DNA of 26,716 bases from a virus, in the IMG/VR virus record IMGVR_UViG_3300033998_000372, positions 1 to 26,716 of that record, one strand, 5' to 3'. Shown here in pieces: positions 1 to 6,777 of this stretch (position 1 is the first letter of the stretch; the number at the start of each line of letters is the position of its first letter). A program made the translations under genes and the position numbers. Under the pieces are notes generated by a model. It saw nothing but the letters and a program-made list of their open reading frames with translations. It was not told the DNA's origin and did not search any database.

Positions 1-144
1 TATGGATTGCCTCTCAATTTCTGCGTGAGACAAAATTCCTCTTTGCAAAATAGACGGAACATTGTCGATATGAGTAATGTAATACAACCCTTCACCCAAG
101 TCTTCAAACACCTCTTCAATTTCTCTTAGAATCTTCTTATCCAT
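1..144 (-). CDS. darT: DarT-like DNA ADP-ribosyltransferase, N-terminal part
   Basis: Partial gene: 48 codons are open from ATG at 144 down to the window edge. The visible protein has a charged helix (MDKKILREIEEVFEDL) followed by LYYITHIDNVPSILQRGILS, the pattern that opens DarT/DUF4433 enzymes (aromatic-x-x-TH-x-x-N-[LVI]-x-x-I-x-x-x-G-[IL]-L-S). DarT enzymes ADP-ribosylate thymidine in single-stranded DNA using NAD; they are usually paired with the antitoxin DarG and act in growth arrest and phage defence. The start is fixed by GGAGG (complement of 153-157) 8 nt upstream. The gene is transcribed away from the phage late genes. The catalytic glutamate region and any darG would lie left of the window and cannot be seen. 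It could be another ADP-ribosyltransferase of related fold. Confidence 0.68.
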   Translation of the reverse strand, partial: MDKKILREIEEVFEDLGEGLYYITHIDNVPSILQRGILSHAEIERQSI

Positions 145-179
145 TTCCCACACCTCCCATTTTTATTTTGTTCGATATA

Positions 180-208
180 AATATATCACTATATTCTATT
201 CCTGTCAA
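180..208 (-). promoter_or_regulatory. sigma-70-type promoter of the DarT-like gene
   Basis: On the minus strand TTGACA (complement of 203-208) and TATATT (complement of 180-185) are separated by exactly 17 bp. Transcription would start near 172 and give a short leader of about 28 nt carrying the GGAGG site. It is the best vegetative promoter in the window, in contrast to the weak -35 regions of the late genes, so the toxin-like gene is probably expressed independently of the lytic programme. Confidence 0.8.
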
Positions 209-270
209 TAACAAAAGCGTTAAGAAAACATTACATATATATTTCTGCGATTATTTTATATCGTTCACAA

Positions 271-510
271 CATGCTTGAATAGTCCGTACACGCTTGAAT
301 ATTCTGTATACGCTTGAATAGTCCGTTAATATTATTAATATTCAACACGCTTATATCACAACACGCTTGAATAGTCCGAATAAGCTTGAATAGTCTGTTA
401 TAGTCTGTATACGCTTGTAATATGGTCTGACATACGTTAGAATAGACCAAATAAGCATGTAATATGGTCCGAATAAGCATGAATAGTATGAATAAGCATG
501 AATAGTATGA
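271..510. repeat. imperfect 19-bp tandem repeat array
   Basis: A degenerate unit close to GCTTGAATAGTCCGTATAC recurs. Clear copies of the 14-nt core (GC[TA]TGAATAGTCYG or close variants) start at 274, 293, 312, 365, 384, 477 and 496; diverged copies with GTAATATGG in the middle start at 413 and 455, and another diverged one at 436. Start-to-start spacing is 19 bp for 274-293-312, 365-384, 436-455 and 477-496. Units abut without spacers, and the right half shifts from GCTTG to GCATG. There is no credible gene in the array. It resembles iterons, as found at replication origins, partition sites or packaging sites; the role is not known. Confidence 0.8.
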
Positions 511-547
511 GAATATACTATAACTCACGCGTATATCAGTCTGTTAT

Positions 548-635
548 TATACGGTCCGTTTATATATTTTTTTTTTATTTTTTTTATACAGTCTATATAC
601 GGTCCATTTATATTTTTTATTTTTTTTTTATAGTC
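548..635. repeat. two direct copies of a TATACGGTCC plus poly-T block
   Basis: Copy 1 (about 548-593) and copy 2 (about 595-635) each read TATACGGTCC, then [GA]TTTATAT, two T tracts of 6 to 10 nt split by one A, then ATA and AGTCT. The T tracts lie at 567-589 and 613-629. The copies are nearly adjacent. The AGTC and GGTCC words link them to the 19-bp array just left. Poly-T tracts like these bend and unwind DNA easily; whether this is an origin-type unwinding element or an intrinsic barrier to transcription cannot be told. Confidence 0.7.
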
Positions 636-662
636 TGAATAAGCATGTATTTAGACGGTTTA

Positions 663-701
663 AGACTGTACAGTCTATATACAGACTATATACAGACTAT
701 A
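663..701. repeat. 14-bp perfect palindrome followed by 11-bp direct repeats
   Basis: AGACTGTACAGTCT (663-676) is a perfect palindrome. It runs straight into CTATATACAGA at 675-685 and again at 686-696, with CTATA starting a third copy at 697. The half site AGTCT/AGACT is the same word that ends the 19-bp units and the poly-T blocks, suggesting that one DNA-binding protein recognises the whole region. No gene overlaps it. Confidence 0.75.
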
Positions 702-882
702 CCCCCGTGTATTCATGCTGTATTTTTTATAGTATACAAAAATATCCAGTCTAAAACGGACGTACATATTTCGCATATATATGCTTAGACAGACTGAATA
801 GTCGTATAGAATATGCGCATAGAATACGCATATACGAGCGTGTTTTTACGTAGTAAAAGAATAGATACCACATGTTTTACAT
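702..882. other. AT-rich gene-free stretch with short palindromes
   Basis: No open frame with a ribosome site is visible. The stretch holds more AGTCT/AGACT words (750-800), the palindrome TATGCGCATA (812-821), and an inverted repeat TTTTAC-GTA-GTAAAA (about 844-858). It connects the repeat region on the left to the GTGCA-box promoter region on the right. Confidence 0.55.
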
Positions 883-885
883 GTG
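869..885. repeat. inverted repeat CACATG-TTTTA-CATGTG
   Basis: Two perfect 6-bp arms (869-874 and 880-885) flank TTTTA. It overlaps the first of the GTGCA boxes. The size and symmetry fit an operator for a dimeric regulator, or a small hairpin; there is no T tail for a terminator. Confidence 0.5.
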
Positions 886-1060
886 CAGTAGTTCAAGGTG
901 GGTATGAACGTGGTGCAGTAGGGATGGTATAACGTAGAAAAAGGCAGGATTTAGTGCATGATATAGTGCATATGGTCTATGATATAATAGAGTTGTTGAG
1001 GTTTAGGTGCACAAGGAAGTGCAATGATATGCAATTAATATGCAATTAGCGTGATATAAT
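883..1060 (+). promoter_or_regulatory. probable late promoter region with GTGCA boxes and two extended -10 elements
   Basis: GTGCA occurs six times on the plus strand in 141 nt (883, 913, 954, 966, 1007, 1019). Within these, GTGCAGTAG is repeated at 883 and 913, TAGTGCAT at 952 and 964, and TGCAAT at 1020, 1030 and 1041 (10- and 11-bp spacing). Two identical extended -10 elements TGATATAAT lie at 980-988 and 1052-1060, neither with a good -35 box. This fits promoters that need an activator bound to the boxes. A terminase-binding (pac) role for the repeats is also possible because the small terminase gene follows at 1090. Confidence 0.6.
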
Positions 1061-1089
1061 TGTAATGAATAGGTAAGGGTGGTGATAGG

Positions 1090-1458
1090 TTGAAGATATG
1101 GTTTGACACGCTTGACTATTCGAAGATAGACGATCCTGATTTTACATTTGAGAATGTTAAGCAGTTATACGAGAACATAAGCAATGGTGTTAGTATAGAG
1201 GATGCGTGTGCGCTTGTGATGATAACGCCGGAGCAGTACACAAAATGGTTTGAGTATGATGATTTTCGTATTCTCATGCAACATGCTGAGGCTAAATTTA
1301 GGGCTGAGCTTACAAAGAGGGTTACACGTGCGAGTCAGCAGAATCCTGTGCTTGCGTTCAAGCAGATGATGGAGTTGATAAAGCGTAGTGGGACAAAGGA
1401 GTCTGACATTTATGATGATTTAGTGAAAGCTGCTATGCGTGGTGGTAAAGATGGCTAA
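1090..1458 (+). CDS. terS: probable terminase small subunit
   Basis: 122 residues starting at TTG, chosen because GGTGGTGA ends 4 nt upstream and no in-frame ATG is nearby. Small terminase subunits bind the packaging site and feed DNA to the large subunit. The N-terminal half (about residues 20-60, ENVKQLYENISNGVSIEDAC then ALVMITPEQYTKWF) reads as a helix-turn-helix of the kind in small terminases: a 'tireless' helix, a turn at ISNGVS, and a second helix. The C-terminal half is helical and charged. The gene is immediately upstream of, and overlaps, the large terminase gene, the usual order. The family assignment rests on this context and the helix-turn-helix look, not on a specific signature. 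Confidence 0.75.
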   Translation: MKIWFDTLDYSKIDDPDFTFENVKQLYENISNGVSIEDACALVMITPEQYTKWFEYDDFRILMQHAEAKFRAELTKRVTRASQQNPVLAFKQMMELIKRSGTKESDIYDDLVKAAMRGGKDG

Positions 1459-2866
1459 CATGCTTATAGATATGATAAACAGGTACAAAGAGAAACCTTT
1501 AGCGTTTGTGAAAGAGGTACTTAAGGCTAAGCCAACGCGACAGCAGGAAGAGGTATTGATTGACTTACCGAATACGCGGAACATAGCTATCAAATCTGGG
1601 CATGGAACTGGTAAGACTGCTTTACTGTCGTGGTTGGTGTTGTGGTATATGTTCACAAGACCGATGTGCAGGATACCGATAACTGCGCCTACCATGCACC
1701 AATTGAATGATGTATTTTGGGCGGAGTTAAGTTTTTGGCTTGCAAAGAGTGAGCTGTTGAACAAACTGTTTGAGAAGACTGCTTCGAAGCTAATGCCGAA
1801 GAGTGACAAATACAAGAATTCATGGTTTGCAACGCTTGTATCTGCGAGGAAGCCTGAGAACATGCAGGGATTTCACGGTCAGGATTTACTTTTCATTGTT
1901 GACGAAGCGAGTGGTGTTAATGATGGCATGTTTGAAGTTATAGATGGTGCGCTTACGAATGAAGGTGCGAGGCTTGTTATGGTTGGTAACCCAACGCGCA
2001 ACAATGGATATTTTTACAACGCATTTCACGGAAATGCTGATGTATTCAAGACTTACACATTTTCATCGCTTGAATCACCTTTAGTATCTAAAACATGGTT
2101 GAAGAAGATGGAGAGGCTTTATGGTGTTGATAGTGATGTTTATAGGGTTAGGGTATTGGGTGAATTTCCGCGAATTGACTCTAATTTTGTGATACCGTTA
2201 TCATGGATTGAGCAAGCGATTTTGAATGAAGACAAAGTATATGGTGATGTTGTTATTGGAGTTGATGTTGCGAGGAGTGGTGATGATAAGACAGCTATAG
2301 TTGTGCGCAATGGTTATGTGATTGAGAAGATTTTTGTTTACAGTAAGCTTGATACTGTTGAGGTTGCGGATGAAGTTGATAAGATAGCCAATCTATATCG
2401 TGCAAAGATAGTTGCGATTGAAGCGGTTGGTTTTGGTGCTGGTGTTCTTGATATTATTGCTCACAGGATAAAAAAAGAAAAGCGTAAGTATAAGCTGTAT
2501 CAATTTATACCGCAAGCAAAGGCGGTTAAGTCTGAACAGTTTGTAAATGCGATGACAGAAGCGTGGTGGAATTTGCGTGGTTTGTTCAAGCCAACCGCTG
2601 CAGGTTTTCCAATAATTTCCATGTATGAAGATGAGCTTGCAATACAGCATTTATCGTGCAGAGAGTATGAAGTTGATGACAAAGGTAAGATATCTTTGAT
2701 GGACAAAGTCACCACGAAAAAGAAGTATGGTTTTTCGCCAGATATTGGTGATGCAATGGCTATAGCATTCTATAACAACTTACAACCTGCTAAGCATTCT
2801 GTAAAAAGCTCGATTAAAGTATTACGAAGGAGGCATAGCGAATGGGCAGAGTACCGAAACTTCTAA
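1451..2866 (+). CDS. terL: terminase large subunit (packaging ATPase and nuclease)
   Basis: 471 residues. The ATPase domain shows Walker A GHGTGKT (50-56), Walker B LLFIVDEAS (146-154, with D151 and E152) and a coupling motif MVGNPTRNNG (177-186). The nuclease domain shows RNase H-like acids: VIGVDVARSGDDKTA (D272), VAIEAVGFGAG (E324) and SPDIGDAMAIAF (D431, D434). This enzyme pumps DNA into the prohead and cuts it. Length is normal for the family. ATG at 1451 is preferred over GTG at 1439 because GGTGGT lies just before it; the gene overlaps the small subunit gene by 8 nt and the portal gene by 25 nt, so translation is probably coupled. Confidence 0.96.
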   Translation: MANMLIDMINRYKEKPLAFVKEVLKAKPTRQQEEVLIDLPNTRNIAIKSGHGTGKTALLSWLVLWYMFTRPMCRIPITAPTMHQLNDVFWAELSFWLAKSELLNKLFEKTASKLMPKSDKYKNSWFATLVSARKPENMQGFHGQDLLFIVDEASGVNDGMFEVIDGALTNEGARLVMVGNPTRNNGYFYNAFHGNADVFKTYTFSSLESPLVSKTWLKKMERLYGVDSDVYRVRVLGEFPRIDSNFVIPLSWIEQAILNEDKVYGDVVIGVDVARSGDDKTAIVVRNGYVIEKIFVYSKLDTVEVADEVDKIANLYRAKIVAIEAVGFGAGVLDIIAHRIKKEKRKYKLYQFIPQAKAVKSEQFVNAMTEAWWNLRGLFKPTAAGFPIISMYEDELAIQHLSCREYEVDDKGKISLMDKVTTKKKYGFSPDIGDAMAIAFYNNLQPAKHSVKSSIKVLRRRHSEWAEYRNF

Positions 2867-4002
2867 AGCAGTTTTATAATCCTTACAGTCAGTTTTCTGC
2901 TTTTAATGCAGAGAATATTTTACTTTCAAGCTTTATGCAGGTTTCGCTCGACAAGCTTGAAGCAATGTATAACGATCCTGATATAGAACGTTTTGTTGAA
3001 ATGAAAGCACAGTGGATGGCTTTGATGGTAAACGGTTATGAACATTCTAACAAGGAGATTGAAGATTTTGTCTGGAATGCGTTAAGTGATGTCGAAGGTG
3101 GTTTTAGTAATATACTTATCGACGCATTTGCTGACAATATAGTTTATGGGCATCACATCTCTGAAATAGTTTGGAATGTTAAAAATAACAAAATGGTTCC
3201 AAAGAGGTTTGTCTATATTCCACCAAGTGAACGTATGATGCTTGTAAATTCAAAAGGTGATTTCGTTGGTATAAAGCTTATGAATGGTGTTGAGATTAAT
3301 CGTGATAAGCTGTTCTACTACAATATGAGACCAAATCATGGGCTGTTTGGAAAATCTAGAATAGCAAGCTTGTATCCGTACTATCTCTTGCTTAAAACTG
3401 CAACGTATAACTATGGTAGAATACTTGAAAGATTTGGTATTCCATGGGCTATAGGGAAATCGCTTGATACTGATAAAATGCTTGCTTTGCTTAAAGAAAT
3501 GTATAATGTTGCTTCTGCTGCAATAGATCCTGATGAAACGATTGAAATAATTGAGCCGCGTGATACAGGTGAGATATTTGAGAGAGCGATTGATGTAGCG
3601 CTTGGTGCGTTTATCAGGCATCTTGGTATTCCTGAACTTATGGTCAATGTTAAGAAAACGGGTACTTACAACCTCGGAGAAGTGCAATATAACTCGTTTA
3701 TGGACGAAATTGAAAGTCTTGCCAGAAAGCAAAACAGGCCGTTAGTTGGTGCTTTGGCACAACTTATGATAAAATTAAATTGGGGCGATATGGAAGATTA
3801 TGGTAATTTTGTTGTAATTAAGGATGCAAATGTTGAAAGCATGAAGGGATATGCAGCTGTATTGCAGATGATGAATCAAGCAGAAAGCTTGAACGACGAG
3901 ATAAGAGCTTGGATTTATGAAAGAATGGGTATTCCGAAGGATAAGATGGGTTTGGAGGTGAATGATAGTGATAGAGTTAACGACAAAGTTTCAAAAGACT
4001 GA
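2842..4002 (+). CDS. portal protein, DUF935 (Mu gp29-like) family
   Basis: 386 residues. The portal ring sits at one capsid vertex and is the channel for DNA and the base for the tail. The sequence follows the DUF935 pattern: an N-terminal region with repeated short helices, VEMKAQWMALMVNGYEHS, then a beta core (HHISEIVWNVKNNKMVPKRF, RMMLVNSKGDFVGIKL) and the segment DKLFYYNMRPNHGLFGKSR, followed by a helical stem with LERFGIPWAIGKS. AAGGAGG (2827-2833) precedes ATG by 8 nt. It sits between the terminase and the protease genes as in Mu-like heads. It is a little shorter than Mu gp29. Confidence 0.9.
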   Translation: MGRVPKLLKQFYNPYSQFSAFNAENILLSSFMQVSLDKLEAMYNDPDIERFVEMKAQWMALMVNGYEHSNKEIEDFVWNALSDVEGGFSNILIDAFADNIVYGHHISEIVWNVKNNKMVPKRFVYIPPSERMMLVNSKGDFVGIKLMNGVEINRDKLFYYNMRPNHGLFGKSRIASLYPYYLLLKTATYNYGRILERFGIPWAIGKSLDTDKMLALLKEMYNVASAAIDPDETIEIIEPRDTGEIFERAIDVALGAFIRHLGIPELMVNVKKTGTYNLGEVQYNSFMDEIESLARKQNRPLVGALAQLMIKLNWGDMEDYGNFVVIKDANVESMKGYAAVLQMMNQAESLNDEIRAWIYERMGIPKDKMGLEVNDSDRVNDKVSKD

Positions 4003-5179
4003 TTTGTGGCATAATGCTTTGCCGATAGGCAAATTTCATCACAATCTTTACGGTGAGATTGAGATAACAGAAGACATGGTTAAGCAAATGGCAAAGAATT
4101 TTAAGGCAAATGTACCGCATTATAAGCCACCAGTTAATATAAGCCATAACGATGAGAAGGGTGCTTATGGATATGTTGATGAAGTTGAAGCAAGGGAAGA
4201 TGGATTGTGGGTGCATTTGGTTTTGACGGAAGAAGGCGCGAAACTGCTTGAAGAACAGAAGTTCAATTATTTATCTGCTGAATTTACTGAGAATTACGTT
4301 GATCCTAAAACAGGCAAGAATGTTGGTGCTGTTTTTCTTGGTGTTGCTTTAACTAATAGACCTGCGCATCCTTATATGCAACCTTTGAAATTTGGTGATA
4401 TTATTGGTGCCTTAAAACAGACGGTTGTTAAGTTACTATCGTTTGTTGCAAACGATGAGGTTATTGAACTTGCGAGCATGCCATTAGACGATTCAAGCTC
4501 TTGGGATTGGGATTGGGCAAGAGACGCAAATGCGATAATTGAAAAGCTCGGCTGGAGTGGTTTGGCGAGGGCATGCGCTTATGTAAAACGTGAAAATGGG
4601 AAGCTACCAGAGAAGAAAGAGAACTACAAGCTGCCATTTGCAAAACTTAAGAATGGTAAACTAACTATTTACAAAAGTGGTGTTATAGCTGCCATGCGTG
4701 CTTTGCTTGGCGCACGTGGTGGAGTGGATATACCAGCAGATGAAAAGAAGACTGTTTATAACAAGCTGGCAAGACTTTACAGACTGTTTGATATGACACC
4801 ACCAGAGTTTCACAACGAACAGGAGGTTGAGAGCATGGAACTTGAGGAACTCAAGAAATCTCTTGAGGAAGCACAGAAAGAGCTTGAAGAAAAGAATAAA
4901 GTGATCGAGGAGTTGAAAGCAAAATTGGTAGAATATGAACTTGAGGCATTCAAGAGCAAGAAGGTTGCAGAAGGATACAAACCTGCAAATGTTGACAAGA
5001 TACTTGAAATGGTGAAAGCAGGTAAGATTGATTTAGAAGCAGCAGATGAAATGGTTAATCTCACAGAAAAGGTTGAACTTGAACAGAAGTATTATGCTAC
5101 TCAGTTAACGAATGAAGAAGATGTTATTAAAATGGCAGAGGAAGATGCCAAAAGATTAGGTTTTAAAAAGGAGGTTTGA
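3968..5179 (+). CDS. prohead protease (Mu I-like) with C-terminal scaffold
   Basis: 403 residues from GTG 3968, chosen since GGAGGTG (3954-3960) gives 7-nt spacing; ATG 3962 is too close. Three parts are visible. Residues 1-140 are the Mu I-like protease: LWHNALPIGKF, PVNISHND (H60), GAYGYVDEVEA, FNYLSAEF (S103 is a candidate nucleophile) and GVALTNRPAHP. Residues about 171-278 are a separate domain with YKLPFAK, SGVIAAMRALLGARGGVDIP and VYNKLARLY, known as an add-on in several phage proteases and also found alone. Residues 290-403 are a coiled coil rich in E and K, the scaffold. The protease is expected to cleave scaffold during head maturation. The gene overlaps the portal gene by 35 nt. 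Confidence 0.88.
   Translation: MIELTTKFQKTDLWHNALPIGKFHHNLYGEIEITEDMVKQMAKNFKANVPHYKPPVNISHNDEKGAYGYVDEVEAREDGLWVHLVLTEEGAKLLEEQKFNYLSAEFTENYVDPKTGKNVGAVFLGVALTNRPAHPYMQPLKFGDIIGALKQTVVKLLSFVANDEVIELASMPLDDSSSWDWDWARDANAIIEKLGWSGLARACAYVKRENGKLPEKKENYKLPFAKLKNGKLTIYKSGVIAAMRALLGARGGVDIPADEKKTVYNKLARLYRLFDMTPPEFHNEQEVESMELEELKKSLEEAQKELEEKNKVIEELKAKLVEYELEAFKSKKVAEGYKPANVDKILEMVKAGKIDLEAADEMVNLTEKVELEQKYYATQLTNEEDVIKMAEEDAKRLGFKKEV
4821..4827 (+). promoter_or_regulatory. internal ribosome binding site for nested scaffold
   Basis: AGGAGGT lies inside the protease gene with 7-nt spacing to an in-frame ATG at 4835. It is as good as any gene-start site in the window, and it sits exactly at the boundary between the protease domains and the coiled coil. 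Confidence 0.8.
4835..5179 (+). CDS. nested capsid scaffold protein (internal start)
   Basis: 114 residues in the same frame as the protease gene, sharing its stop. The product begins MELEELKKSLEEAQKELEE and is almost wholly coiled coil (about residues 1-50), then a helical tail with GYKPANVDKILEMVKAGKID. Scaffold proteins made from an internal start of the protease gene are known in Mu (I/Z) and lambda (C/Nu3). The capsid protein gene follows after the decoration gene, so the assembly module is complete. A separately translated scaffold is inferred from the ribosome site, not proven. Confidence 0.78.
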   Translation: MELEELKKSLEEAQKELEEKNKVIEELKAKLVEYELEAFKSKKVAEGYKPANVDKILEMVKAGKIDLEAADEMVNLTEKVELEQKYYATQLTNEEDVIKMAEEDAKRLGFKKEV

Positions 5180-5185
5180 TGAGGT

Positions 5186-5707
5186 ATGGCAACAGTATAT
5201 CCAAAACCAAAGTCAAGATTTTCTTGGTTTGACAGGCATGATGTTATTCCGCTTGCTGTTGCGGAAGATGTCTATGAAGGTGAAATTGTAGGCAGAGTGA
5301 CTGCGAATGGGAACATAGTTGCATACAATCCAGCTGCATCAGATGGTTCTGAAAATCCAATAGGTGTAGTGGTTTATGCAGATGCTGCAAGTGGCAATTT
5401 AGCTAACATAGCTTTCAGAGGAACATTTGGTGATGTTTTTGCTGCTGTAAAAACAACGGATACTTTTAGTGGTGATGGTGCAACAACCGAATTCACACTT
5501 TCACGCGGCGCTGTTAAAGTGCTTAGTGTTAAAGTTGGTGGTGTAGAAGTAACGGACTATGAGGTTGATGGTACTACTCTTACTTTTGGAACTGCACCAG
5601 CTTCTGGTGTTGACAATGTTGAAGTAGTCTATCTTGGTAAACCAGACAGCACGGATTTCTGGAAACTTGCACCAAATATCTTGATAGAAACAGTTACTGA
5701 GTATTAA
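5186..5707 (+). CDS. head decoration protein with inserted Ig-like domain
   Basis: 173 residues. Residues 1-90 look like a lambda D-type or DUF2190-type capsid decoration protein: EDVYEGEIVGRVTANGNIVAYNPAASDGSENPIGVVVY. Such proteins bind as trimers on the expanded capsid. Residues about 91-151 are a beta domain (FSGDGATTEFTL, VLSVKVGGVEVTDYEVDGTT, LTFGTAPASGVDNVEVVYLG), of a type common as surface domains on phage virion proteins. The end (DFWKLAPNILIETVTEY) returns to the decoration pattern, so the Ig-like domain appears inserted rather than appended. ATG 5186 follows AAGGAGG at 5168-5174 with an 11-nt gap. Position directly before the capsid gene supports the role. Confidence 0.75.
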   Translation: MATVYPKPKSRFSWFDRHDVIPLAVAEDVYEGEIVGRVTANGNIVAYNPAASDGSENPIGVVVYADAASGNLANIAFRGTFGDVFAAVKTTDTFSGDGATTEFTLSRGAVKVLSVKVGGVEVTDYEVDGTTLTFGTAPASGVDNVEVVYLGKPDSTDFWKLAPNILIETVTEY

Positions 5708-5724
5708 GTAAGGAGGGATAGATA

Positions 5725-6777
5725 ATGCTTGAACCAACCAAGAATTGGCAATATTTTACAGAACTCGTGAGAGTTCTTGATGTTGACACTGACTTTTTGA
5801 CCAAATCATTGATAGGCAATATCAATCTTAGAGGTGGCAATTCAAAAGTTTCTGCAAGTCCGATAGAACACATAGAATACGAGTATGAGACTGTCCCACT
5901 TTCTGCTGCACCATTAAGAGGTTTTCATGATGATTATGTTCCTGTATCAAGCGCAACACAGAGAAAGAAAAAGGTCGTTAATGTCTATTCAATACCACTC
6001 GAAGATGATGTTGACCTGAAAGGCGCATTTGACTTTGTGCCTGCGCCTGCAACTGACACTCAGGCTTCATTTGCAAAGCTCAATGATGTAATTAAAAAGC
6101 AAATTGCTGACAAGCAAGCATTCATGAAGAAGATGGTAGCAAGAAGAATTGAGGTAATGCTCGGGCAGATACTGAAAGAAGGAAAGATAACTTATAATGA
6201 TGGTGTATTCAGCATAAGTGAAGATTTTGAACTTGATCCAGAAATGTTCTATACAGTTAGCACTTTGTGGTCTGATGCAAATGCAGAACCAATGAAAGAC
6301 CTTATGGATGCAAGAAAACTTTATAGCAAAAAAACTGGTGCTGCACCTGACTTGATACTTGCTGGTGAAAACGTTGTTGATAATCTGCTTTACAATCCTG
6401 ACGTAACTTCTAAGCTGAATGTAATCAATGCTGACTACGGAATGGTTAGACCAAGGTTCAACGACAGTAATCAGAGCATGTATCTCATGACTGTAAGAGG
6501 CGTCGGTGAAATCTATTCTTACTACGGTGCATATGACAGTTCTGGTTCTCTTGTTTCTTATCTTGATCCTGACAGAATTTACATGGTTAACACAAGTTTC
6601 TTTAGACTTGCTTATGGTGGAATTTACAGCACATTACTTGACGGAGTAAAGGCGCTTGACTTCTTCTCCTATGTTGATGAGAAACCAAATCACAGAGGTT
6701 ACAGATTGTTCCTTGAATCCAAACCAATGCCTTACGTTGTACATCCAAGAGCAATTCTTAGTATAAAAGTAGTGTGA
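5725..6777 (+). CDS. major capsid protein, lambda gpE-like
   Basis: 350 residues, the normal length for the lambda E family (341). The N-terminal part has alternating strands (NSKVSASPIEHIEYEYETVP, APLRGFHDDYVP), then a long helix with NDVIKKQIADKQAFMKKMVARRIE that reads as the HK97-fold spine helix, followed by LGQILKEGKITYN, DLMDARKLYSKKTGAAPDLIL and GEIYSYYGAYDSS. The gene is preceded by AAGGAGGG and lies after the decoration gene, as D precedes E in lambda. A strong hairpin overlaps its stop codon (6774-6803), likely to help set its high output. The protein would form the icosahedral shell. Confidence 0.88.
   Translation: MLEPTKNWQYFTELVRVLDVDTDFLTKSLIGNINLRGGNSKVSASPIEHIEYEYETVPLSAAPLRGFHDDYVPVSSATQRKKKVVNVYSIPLEDDVDLKGAFDFVPAPATDTQASFAKLNDVIKKQIADKQAFMKKMVARRIEVMLGQILKEGKITYNDGVFSISEDFELDPEMFYTVSTLWSDANAEPMKDLMDARKLYSKKTGAAPDLILAGENVVDNLLYNPDVTSKLNVINADYGMVRPRFNDSNQSMYLMTVRGVGEIYSYYGAYDSSGSLVSYLDPDRIYMVNTSFFRLAYGGIYSTLLDGVKALDFFSYVDEKPNHRGYRLFLESKPMPYVVHPRAILSIKVV

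Noticed and set aside
271-510. CRISPR array
   Set aside because: Units are 19 bp, degenerate and abut one another with no unique spacers; no cas gene is present.
265-528. Minus-strand ORF of 87 codons over the 19-bp array
   Set aside because: Its protein is just the repeat read in one frame (recurring FKRIQ/LIRTI-like words), there is no ribosome site, and codon use does not look like that of neighbouring genes.
1420-1863. Minus-strand ORF of 147 codons over the terminase gene
   Set aside because: It lies opposite a gene with all terminase motifs and has no ribosome site; the same applies to long minus-strand frames at 3250-3732 and 11071-11523.
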